Assembly (NCBI GenBank): GCA_016200385.1
Contig: JACQEV010000174.1
Location: 1 to 5,478 of the forward strand
From: Candidatus Methylomirabilota bacterium
GTDB taxonomy: Bacteria > Methylomirabilota > Methylomirabilia > Methylomirabilales > Methylomirabilaceae
Reading direction: 5' to 3'
Length of the DNA stretch: 5,478 nt
Shown: in pieces, positions 1-4,626 of the stretch
How the letters are laid out: the number at the start of each line of letters is the position of its first letter
Position numbering within the stretch: the stretch's first letter is position 1
Made by a program: the position numbers and the translations under genes
Notes under the pieces: generated by a model
The model's database searches: none
Seen by the model: only the letters and a program-made list of their open reading frames with translations
Told to the model about the DNA's origin: nothing

Positions 1-93
1 GCACCCACGGCGGAGTCCCTCGCCACGCAGCTCGGCCTAGGCCCACTCCAGATCGATGCCCTGATCAGAAGCGTCGCCCGCCACCTGGCCTGA
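1..93 (+). CDS. C-terminal end of an unidentified protein (5' truncated)
   Basis: Frame 1 is open from the window edge to a TGA at 91-93 and gives 30 residues ending in IRSVARHLA. Third positions are almost all G or C, as in the neighbouring genes, which supports real coding. The segment ESLATQLGLGPLQIDALIRSV has the spacing of a helix-turn-helix or a small helical C-terminal domain (an Ala-x-x-Leu-Gly turn followed by an amphipathic helix), but 30 residues are too few to name a family. Frame 3 is also open, to 164, but its translation is rich in Pro, Arg and Cys and looks non-coding. The gene ends 117 bases before the peroxiredoxin and I see no functional link between them. Confidence 0.5.
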   Translation, partial: APTAESLATQLGLGPLQIDALIRSVARHLA

Positions 94-138
94 TTCTCCC
101 CGACTCCACCCTTCACTGCGCGGACCCGCGAAACAGAA

Positions 139-167
139 TTGATCCTGGATCGAGAGTGTGGTAGGTA
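139..167 (+). promoter_or_regulatory. possible weak sigma-70 promoter for the peroxiredoxin-transporter unit
   Basis: TTGATC at 139-144 resembles a -35 box. It is followed after 17 bases by TAGGTA at 162-167, a poor -10 box, within the 117-base gap before the peroxiredoxin. An alternative -10, TATGAG (166-171), matches better but would need a 21-base spacer. This is the best pairing I can see, but the match is weak. Confidence 0.25.
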
Positions 168-175
168 TGAGCGCA

Positions 176-192
176 CCCTGCGAGGTGCAGGG
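176..192 (+). other. small hairpin in the peroxiredoxin 5' leader
   Basis: CCCTGC (176-181) and GCAGGG (187-192) form a perfect 6-bp stem around a 5-base loop, 18 bases before the peroxiredoxin ATG. It could influence translation or mRNA stability, but it matches no riboswitch or terminator that I recognise. Confidence 0.3.
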
Positions 193-210
193 CGAGAAAG
201 CGAGTAGCAG

Positions 211-729
211 ATGCTCTCCATCGGAATGGCAGCACCGGAGTTGGGCCTGACCGGGGTCTGCAAGGGAAAGGTCGGGCGGTACCGGCTACGAGATTCCCGT
301 GGCCGGTGGGTGGTGCTCTTTTTCTATCCGGCCGACTTCTCCTTTATTTGCCCCACCGAGGTGACGGGGTTCCAGAAGCTCCACGCGGATTTCAGGGCCT
401 GCGGCTGCGAGGTGTTCGGCGTGAGCGTCGATCCACCTGACACTCACATGGCGTGGGCCAATGAGCTGGGAGGGATCGACTATCCGCTACTGAGCGATCA
501 GGACAAAGCCGTCTGTGGGGCGTACGGAGCCTTGGACGAGCGAGAAGGTCGAGCCCTCCGGGCCACCTTCGTGATCGATCCGGATGGCGTCATCCAGTAT
601 TCACTGGCCAGCCACAGGAACGTGGGGCGGAGCATCGAAGAGACACTACGCGTGCTGAAGGCCCTGCAGACTGGCCGACACTGCCCGGCCGGCTGGACAC
701 CCGGTGAGGCGACTCTGCAAGGACTGTAG
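211..729 (+). CDS. typical 2-Cys peroxiredoxin (AhpC/Prx1 type)
   Basis: A cytoplasmic thiol peroxidase that reduces H2O2 and organic hydroperoxides. The 172-residue protein has the thioredoxin-fold AhpC/TSA domain. The peroxidatic site PADFSFIC lies at residues 40-47 with C47 as peroxidatic cysteine, T49 and E50 follow, and R117 in LRATFVID matches the conserved active-site arginine. C158 in HCPAGW is the expected resolving cysteine, so it should act as a disulfide-linked dimer or decamer. Only 14 residues follow C158, and residues 87-92 read GGIDYP where sensitive eukaryotic enzymes have a GGLG loop. With no C-terminal YF helix visible either, it is probably resistant to over-oxidation (inference). 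Additional cysteines are C17, C64, C66 and C102. An in-frame TAG at 205-207 makes the ATG at 211 the first possible start; the ribosome site is weak. The electron donor is not encoded here. It is slightly shorter than E. coli AhpC (about 187 residues). The transporter follows after 12 bases, suggesting co-transcription. Confidence 0.93.
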   Translation: MLSIGMAAPELGLTGVCKGKVGRYRLRDSRGRWVVLFFYPADFSFICPTEVTGFQKLHADFRACGCEVFGVSVDPPDTHMAWANELGGIDYPLLSDQDKAVCGAYGALDEREGRALRATFVIDPDGVIQYSLASHRNVGRSIEETLRVLKALQTGRHCPAGWTPGEATLQGL

Positions 730-731
730 GC

Positions 732-741
732 GGGAGACACT
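732..741 (+). promoter_or_regulatory. ribosome binding site that supports the GTG start of the transporter
   Basis: GGGAG at 732-736 stands five bases before GTG 742-744. There is no ATG nearby that would keep the N-terminal cytoplasmic helix, so this site decides the GTG start. Confidence 0.6.
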
Positions 742-1440
742 GTGGCGGAAGTTACGGAGAAAAAAGAGGCGATCGAGCGGAAAGGGCGGATCCGGGAGGC
801 GGTCTTCGGCGTGCAGGACGGCCTGATCTCCACCGTGGGCTTCGTCGCCGGACTTCACAGCGCCACCACCGACAACCGGCTGGTTCTGCTGGCCGGGCTG
901 GTGGAGATGTTCGCCGGAGCCATGTCGATGGCGGCAGGGGCCTACCTGTCCGGCAAGGCCGAGGTCGAGGTCTACCAGCGCGAGATCGAGGAAGAACGAC
1001 AACGGTTCGTGAGGGAGCCGTATCTTGCAAGCGAGGAGCTGCTCCAGGCAATGACCCAAGAAGGGCTCAGCCGTGAGAAGGCCTACCGGATCGTGAAGCT
1101 GTTCCACGACGAGGAGGAGAGCCTGCTGAAGACCTTCCAAGAAAAGGTCCTCGGACTAGGAAGCGTGAACCCCCAAGCTCCAGTTGCATCGGCCCTCGTC
1201 ATCGGAATCTGGTTCGCTTTGGGCGCGGCGATCCCTCTCCTGCCCTACATGATCTTCACGCAATACACGGCTCTCTGGGCCGCCTTCATCCTTTCCGGCG
1301 CCGCCCTCTTCGGGATCGGCGCGGCCAAGGCCGTGGTGGCCAAGAAGAGCTGGTGGCGCTCGGGGCTTGAGTTCCTGATCATCGCCACCGCCGCAGCCGC
1401 GATCGGCTATCTCTTTGGCCGGCTCCTCCCCTCGCACTAA
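742..1440 (+). CDS. VIT1/CCC1-family Fe2+/Mn2+ transporter
   Basis: A 232-residue inner-membrane protein of the vacuolar iron transporter family, whose members move Fe2+ or Mn2+ out of the cytoplasm, probably by proton exchange. A charged N-terminal helix (1-20) leads into five predicted membrane spans, roughly 21-38, 49-69, 148-168, 176-197 and 207-228. Span 1 contains the family QDGLIS motif with D26. Span 2 contains E55 and M63 in the EMFAGAMSMAAGAYLSGKAE pattern. By eye these match the ion-path residues D43, E72 and M80 of the eucalyptus structure. Residues 70-145 form the helical cytoplasmic metal-binding domain, rich in acids (E74, E76, E81, E83-E85, E92, E98, E99, D123-E126). The end of that domain reads EKVLGL (134-139); many relatives have Glu where V136 stands. 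There is no fused rubrerythrin or ferritin domain. The start is GTG. Following the peroxiredoxin by 12 bases suggests a shared role in limiting Fenton chemistry. Whether iron or manganese is the substrate cannot be told from sequence. Confidence 0.9.
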   Translation: MAEVTEKKEAIERKGRIREAVFGVQDGLISTVGFVAGLHSATTDNRLVLLAGLVEMFAGAMSMAAGAYLSGKAEVEVYQREIEEERQRFVREPYLASEELLQAMTQEGLSREKAYRIVKLFHDEEESLLKTFQEKVLGLGSVNPQAPVASALVIGIWFALGAAIPLLPYMIFTQYTALWAAFILSGAALFGIGAAKAVVAKKSWWRSGLEFLIIATAAAAIGYLFGRLLPSH

Positions 1441-1467
1441 GGCGAACCTTTTTTGATTCCCCAGCGT

Positions 1468-1504
1468 CGTCATTGCGAGCGACCGAAGGGAGCATGGCAA
1501 TCTC
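1468..1504. repeat. REP-like intergenic palindromic element (single copy here)
   Basis: The stretch begins CGTCATTGCGAGCGACCG and ends GGCAATCTC. Its outer arms ATTGC (1472-1476) and GCAAT (1497-1501) are inverted repeats around a CCGAAGG tip (1483-1489). I recall near-identical 'GTCATTGCGAGCGA...GGCAATCTC' sequences scattered between genes in many environmental bacteria, including NC10 and deltaproteobacterial genomes. Such elements are probably spread in trans by a REP-associated transposase, which is not present in this window. There is only one copy here, so the repeat status rests on memory. Confidence 0.55.
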
Positions 1505-1527
1505 ACCGTCGTTAATGGAAGCCGGTT

Positions 1528-1582
1528 CGTAGGGGCAGGACGTGCCCTGCCCTCTGGGGGCGCAGCAAGCAGCGCCCCTACG
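1528..1582. repeat. 55-bp double-hairpin repeat, copy 1
   Basis: The element is bounded by perfect 9-bp inverted ends, CGTAGGGGC (1528-1536) and GCCCCTACG (1574-1582). Inside are two hairpins. The first pairs GGGCAGG (1533-1539) with CCTGCCC (1546-1552). The second pairs GGGGCGC (1557-1563) with GCGCCCC (1572-1578) around an 8-base loop. The outer ends compete with the inner hairpins, so either a cruciform or a two-leaf form is possible. It is 48/55 identical, in the same orientation and at the same length, to the copy at 4542-4596. It has no coding capacity and fits a small non-autonomous REP- or MITE-like element. Confidence 0.85.
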
Positions 1583-1598
1583 GCTGACGTTATCAGCC
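1582..1598. promoter_or_regulatory. 17-bp inverted repeat upstream of the aminotransferase promoter
   Basis: GGCTGA (1582-1587) and TCAGCC (1593-1598) are perfect 6-bp arms separated by CGTTA. The site abuts the end of the 55-bp repeat and ends 42 bases before the -35 box. It has the size of a regulator binding site. It could equally be the flank of the repeat, since GGTCAGCGTAGG also borders the other copy. I cannot assign a regulator. Confidence 0.3.
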
Positions 1599-1640
1599 TC
1601 CCGATGACCATATTCACGCCGTGATCGGCCGCGTTTCACC

Positions 1641-1670
1641 TTGACAGTCTCGCGCCGTTTTCGCTATAGT
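1641..1670 (+). promoter_or_regulatory. strong sigma-70-type promoter for the aminotransferase-serA unit
   Basis: A perfect -35 box TTGACA (1641-1646) and a five-of-six -10 box TATAGT (1665-1670) are separated by 18 bases. Transcription should begin near 1676-1678, giving a leader of about 47 bases before the ATG at 1724. The surroundings are GC-rich, so the AT-rich -10 stands out. No attenuator, T-box or riboswitch fits in so short a leader. Confidence 0.8.
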
Positions 1671-1723
1671 CGGCGCGGATTGTAAGGGCCATCCAAGATC
1701 CTCGACGAAAGCGAGACACGCCC

Positions 1724-2863
1724 ATGAAAAAGAGACATCTATTGGCTCCTGGCCCGACTCAGGTGTTGCCGGAAGCGCTTCTGGCGATGGCCAGGCCGAT
1801 CATCTATCACCGCGGCCCGGAGTATGAAGCGCTCCTGGCTCGGGTTCGAGAGGGGCTTAAGATCCTTTTCCAGACGAAGAACGAGGTGCTGCTATTCACC
1901 TCATCGGGCACTGGAGGGATGGAAGGCGCGGTGGTCAACACCCTCTCCCCGGGCGACCGAGCCCTGGTGATCCGCAGCGGCAAGTTCGGCGAGCGGTGGG
2001 GAGAGATCTGCGAGGCCTACGGCATCCAGCCGCGCTACATCGATGTTGAGTGGGGACGAGCCGTGGAGCCTCACCTCGTGGCGGCGGCATTGAAGGCCGA
2101 TCCCAGCATCAAGGCGGTCTTCGCCACCCACAGTGAGAGCTCGACCGGCGTCCTTCATGACGTTGAGGCGATCGCACGGATCGTCCGAGCGACGCCCGCC
2201 ATCCTGATTGTTGATGCCATCACAAGCCTGGGGGTTGTGGACCTGCCGATGGATGCCTGGGAGGTGGACGTCGTCGTGGGCGGCTCCCAAAAATCACTCA
2301 TGATCCCGCCCGGCCTCGCCTTCTGTGGGGTCTCCGACAAGGCCTGGACCGTTGTGGAACGGTCCCGACTCCCCAAATTCTATTTCAATTTCAAGGCAGA
2401 GCGAAAGAGCCTGGAGAAGAACCAGAACGCCTTCACGCCGGCGGTCTCGTTGGTCGTGGCGCTCCACGAGTCCCTTGCCGCCATCAGGGCGGAGGGACTT
2501 CCGGCGGTCTTTGCCCGGCACGACCGGCTCGCCCGCGCGACCCGCGCCGGCGTCACTGCGCTCGGGCTCGAACTGTTCGCCGAGCGGCCCACCCCCGCGC
2601 TCACTGCCGTCACGGTCCCGCCAGGTATCGAGGCAAGTGCCATTGTCAAGACACTCCGGACGGCCCACGGAATCACCATCTCGGGCGGGCAAACCAAGGT
2701 CAAGGGGAAGATCTTTCGCCTGGCCCACCTGGGATACGCCGATGAGTCCGATGTCGTCGTCTGCCTCTCGGCCCTCGAACGGACCCTGAACGACCTTGGC
2801 TATCCGTGCAAGCTGGGGGAGGGCGTGCGGGCAGTTCAGGAAGTTCTGAGCCGGGCGGGTTAA
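1724..2863 (+). CDS. class V PLP-dependent aminotransferase (serine/alanine-glyoxylate or phosphoserine type)
   Basis: A 379-residue fold-type I aminotransferase of the alanine/serine-glyoxylate aminotransferase group, often labelled 'soluble hydrogenase 42 kDa subunit' in databases. The N-terminal LLAPGPTQVLPE (6-17) is the family signature. SSGTGGME (60-67) is the phosphate-binding turn, D164 in IVDAITSLG holds the PLP ring nitrogen, and K190 in GGSQKSL is the Schiff-base lysine. R332 in IFRLAHLG should bind the substrate carboxylate. Length is normal and no key residue is missing. It precedes serA by 64 bases and shares its promoter. This suggests it transaminates 3-phosphohydroxypyruvate to phosphoserine, as shown for the related Methanocaldococcus MJ0959 enzyme; glyoxylate-serine or alanine exchange is the alternative. 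The sequence alone does not decide the substrate. The ATG at 1724 begins at the usual distance from the signature; its ribosome site (around GCGAGA, 1711-1716) is weak. Confidence 0.92.
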   Translation: MKKRHLLAPGPTQVLPEALLAMARPIIYHRGPEYEALLARVREGLKILFQTKNEVLLFTSSGTGGMEGAVVNTLSPGDRALVIRSGKFGERWGEICEAYGIQPRYIDVEWGRAVEPHLVAAALKADPSIKAVFATHSESSTGVLHDVEAIARIVRATPAILIVDAITSLGVVDLPMDAWEVDVVVGGSQKSLMIPPGLAFCGVSDKAWTVVERSRLPKFYFNFKAERKSLEKNQNAFTPAVSLVVALHESLAAIRAEGLPAVFARHDRLARATRAGVTALGLELFAERPTPALTAVTVPPGIEASAIVKTLRTAHGITISGGQTKVKGKIFRLAHLGYADESDVVVCLSALERTLNDLGYPCKLGEGVRAVQEVLSRAG

Positions 2864-2916
2864 GCGCTCTTCCGGCGCGTTGCCTCTTGTCATCACCGAC
2901 ACGGGCGATTTCAGTC

Positions 2917-2923
2917 GAGGGAG
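2917..2923 (+). promoter_or_regulatory. ribosome binding site that sets the serA start
   Basis: GAGGGAG (2917-2923) lies four bases before ATG 2928. The reading frame is open 16 codons further upstream, to a TTG at 2880. That extension has no comparable site and would add residues before the canonical MRILVTDGLS start, so 2928 is preferred. Confidence 0.75.
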
Positions 2924-2927
2924 ACGA

Positions 2928-4508
2928 ATGCGAATCCTTGTGACCGATGGCCTCTCGCCAAGAGGCGTCGAGGTCCTGCGTCAAACCGAGAAGTTCGAGG
3001 TCGATGTGCGGGAGCGGCTGGGCACCGACGATCTCCTGGCCTGCATCGACAACTACGATGGCCTCATCGTACGGAGCGCCACGAAGGTGACCGCGCCCGT
3101 CCTGCAGGCTACCCGCCGCCTCAAGGTGGTCGGTCGCGCTGGCGTCGGCGTGGACAATGTGGACGTGGAGGCGGCGACAGCTCGGGGGGTCCTGGTCATG
3201 AACGCCCCGAGCGGCAATACCTTGACGACCGCCGAACACACCTTTTCGCTTCTTCTGGCCCTTACCAAGAATGTCCCTCAGGCGACCGCCTCGATGAAGG
3301 GCGGCCGGTGGGAAAAGAAGGCCTTCGTGAGCGTGGAGGTGGCGGGCAAGACCCTCGGGGTGATCGGCCTGGGCCGGATCGGAGGCGAGGTCGCCCGACG
3401 CGGCAAGGGCTTCGCCATGCGCGTCATCGCCTATGACCCCTTCATCTCCGAGGAGGCGGCGGCAGCCCTGGGGGTCGAGCTGGTGGAGCTCCCCGATCTG
3501 TTCCGCCGCGCGGATTTCATCACCATCCATACCCCTCTCACTCCTGAGACTCACCATCTCATCGATGGCAAGGCCATCGCCCAGATGAGGACCGGGGTCC
3601 GCATCGTCAACTGCGCACGTGGCGGAATCGTCGACGAGGCGGCCCTGTACGAAGCGCTGAAGTCTCGCAAGGTCGCGGGTGCCGCCCTGGACGTCTTTGA
3701 ACAGGAACCGATCACCAACTCGCCTCTCTTCGAGCTTCCCAACTTCATCTGCACGCCGCACCTCGGCGCGTCGAGCGAGGAGGCGCAAGAGAACGTCGCG
3801 GTCGAGATCGCTCAGCAGATCGTCGATTACCTCCAGAAGGGGATCATCAGGAACGCCGTGAATGCCCCATCCATGGACCCGGAGCTGTACAAGGTGCTCC
3901 AGCCGTACCTGACCCTGTCCGAGAAATTGGGTCGCCTGGCCTCTCAGCTCGCCGAGGGACGGATGCACGAGGTGCGGATCGACTATCGCGGCGAGATCGC
4001 CGGGTACGACCCCGCGCCCTTGACCGCTGCCGTCGTGAAGGGAGCACTCGACCCATTCATGGAGGACGCGGTCAACTATGTCAATGCGCTGGCCCTGGCG
4101 AAAGGCCGCAGCATCCGGGTCATTGAGAGCAAGGTGCTGGAGGAGGCCGACTACACGAGCCTCATCACCGTGGCGGTCAGGAGCGACCGCGGCACCAGTG
4201 AGGTCGCCGGAACCCTCTTTAGCCGTCGGGAGCCGAGGGTCATCCGGATCGACGAATTCCGCCTGGAAGCCATCCCTGAAGGGTACCTCTTGATCTTCTC
4301 AAATCTGGACGTGCCGGGGGTCATCGGGACCATCGGCACCCTTCTCGGGAAACATCAGGTCAACATCGCCGGAATGTCACTGGGGCGGGAGCGGCCGGGT
4401 GGCCGGGCCGTGTCGGTGGTCAACGTGGATACGCCTATTCCTGCCCACGTCTTAGAGGAGATCCGGCGCCTCCCGAACATCGTCTTCGTCAAACTCGTGA
4501 AGGCCTGA
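2928..4508 (+). CDS. serA: D-3-phosphoglycerate dehydrogenase, long form with ACT domain
   Basis: Oxidises 3-phosphoglycerate to 3-phosphohydroxypyruvate with NAD+, the first step of the phosphorylated serine pathway, in the cytoplasm. The protein has 526 residues, typical of the long (type I) form. Order: substrate-binding domain (about 1-95 and 285-315) with GRAGVGVDNVD at 69-79; nucleotide-binding domain with GLGRIG at 147-152 and D170 at the end of the next strand for NAD ribose; catalytic R231 in NCARGGIVDE, E260 in FEQEP and H278 in TPHLGAS. The allosteric substrate-binding (ASB) domain spans about 315-450, and a C-terminal ACT domain about 453-526 contains DVPGVIGTIGTLLGKHQVNIAGM. The ACT domain makes feedback inhibition by L-serine likely. 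All expected catalytic residues are present. It lies 64 bases after the aminotransferase with no terminator between, so the two are probably one transcript. Confidence 0.97.
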   Translation: MRILVTDGLSPRGVEVLRQTEKFEVDVRERLGTDDLLACIDNYDGLIVRSATKVTAPVLQATRRLKVVGRAGVGVDNVDVEAATARGVLVMNAPSGNTLTTAEHTFSLLLALTKNVPQATASMKGGRWEKKAFVSVEVAGKTLGVIGLGRIGGEVARRGKGFAMRVIAYDPFISEEAAAALGVELVELPDLFRRADFITIHTPLTPETHHLIDGKAIAQMRTGVRIVNCARGGIVDEAALYEALKSRKVAGAALDVFEQEPITNSPLFELPNFICTPHLGASSEEAQENVAVEIAQQIVDYLQKGIIRNAVNAPSMDPELYKVLQPYLTLSEKLGRLASQLAEGRMHEVRIDYRGEIAGYDPAPLTAAVVKGALDPFMEDAVNYVNALALAKGRSIRVIESKVLEEADYTSLITVAVRSDRGTSEVAGTLFSRREPRVIRIDEFRLEAIPEGYLLIFSNLDVPGVIGTIGTLLGKHQVNIAGMSLGRERPGGRAVSVVNVDTPIPAHVLEEIRRLPNIVFVKLVKA

Positions 4509-4541
4509 GAAGGAAATACGCGTTCAGCCATTAGCGGTCAG

Positions 4542-4596
4542 CGTAGGGGCAGGGCTTGCCCTGCCCAAAGCGGGCGCAGCGAGCAGCGCCCCTACG
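4542..4596. repeat. 55-bp double-hairpin repeat, copy 2
   Basis: It has the same perfect 9-bp inverted ends as copy 1 (CGTAGGGGC at 4542-4550, GCCCCTACG at 4588-4596). The first inner hairpin is stronger here: 4547-4555 pairs perfectly with 4558-4566, leaving only TT between the arms. The second pairs GGGCGC (4572-4577) with GCGCCC (4586-4591). The seven differences from copy 1 lie in the hairpin loops and the spacer between hairpins, plus one stem position. It sits in the 118-base serA-hisZ gap. There is no following T-run, so it is not a standard terminator, though the transcript would fold strongly there and could be processed or stabilised. Confidence 0.85.
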
Positions 4597-4615
4597 GTGG
4601 CGTTGATGACTGATC

Positions 4616-4620
4616 GGTGA
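4616..4620 (+). promoter_or_regulatory. ribosome binding site of hisZ
   Basis: GGTGA at 4616-4620 precedes ATG 4627 by six bases. An in-frame TGA at 4618-4620 rules out any longer start other than the TTG at 4621, which would sit directly on this site. Confidence 0.5.
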
Positions 4621-4626
4621 TTGCTC

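Noticed and set aside
1432..1454. Rho-independent terminator after the transporter (TCGC/GCGA stem plus T6)
   Set aside because: The stem is only 4 bp, overlaps the stop codon region and is separated from the T-run by ACC, which is too weak to call.
1528..1582. CRISPR repeat or terminator interpretation of the 55-bp element
   Set aside because: The only other copy is 3 kb away with no regular spacers and no cas genes, and no T-run follows either copy.
1677..1723. Riboswitch or leader-peptide attenuator before the aminotransferase
   Set aside because: The predicted leader is about 47 bases, with no conserved aptamer pattern and no serine- or glycine-rich short reading frame.
2864..2878. Hairpin GCGC-7-GCGC between the aminotransferase and serA
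   Set aside because: A 4-bp stem of self-complementary GCGC is expected by chance at this GC content and has no T-run.
2880..2927. A 16-codon N-terminal extension of SerA starting at TTG
   Set aside because: The family begins at MRILVTDGL, and a good ribosome site (2917-2923) sits directly before the ATG at 2928.
2700..3968. A 422-codon open frame on the minus strand opposite the aminotransferase end and serA
   Set aside because: It is antisense to a serA with every catalytic motif intact. Long antisense frames are expected in high-GC codon usage, and the translation is rich in Arg, Gly, Asp and Leu with no recognisable domain.
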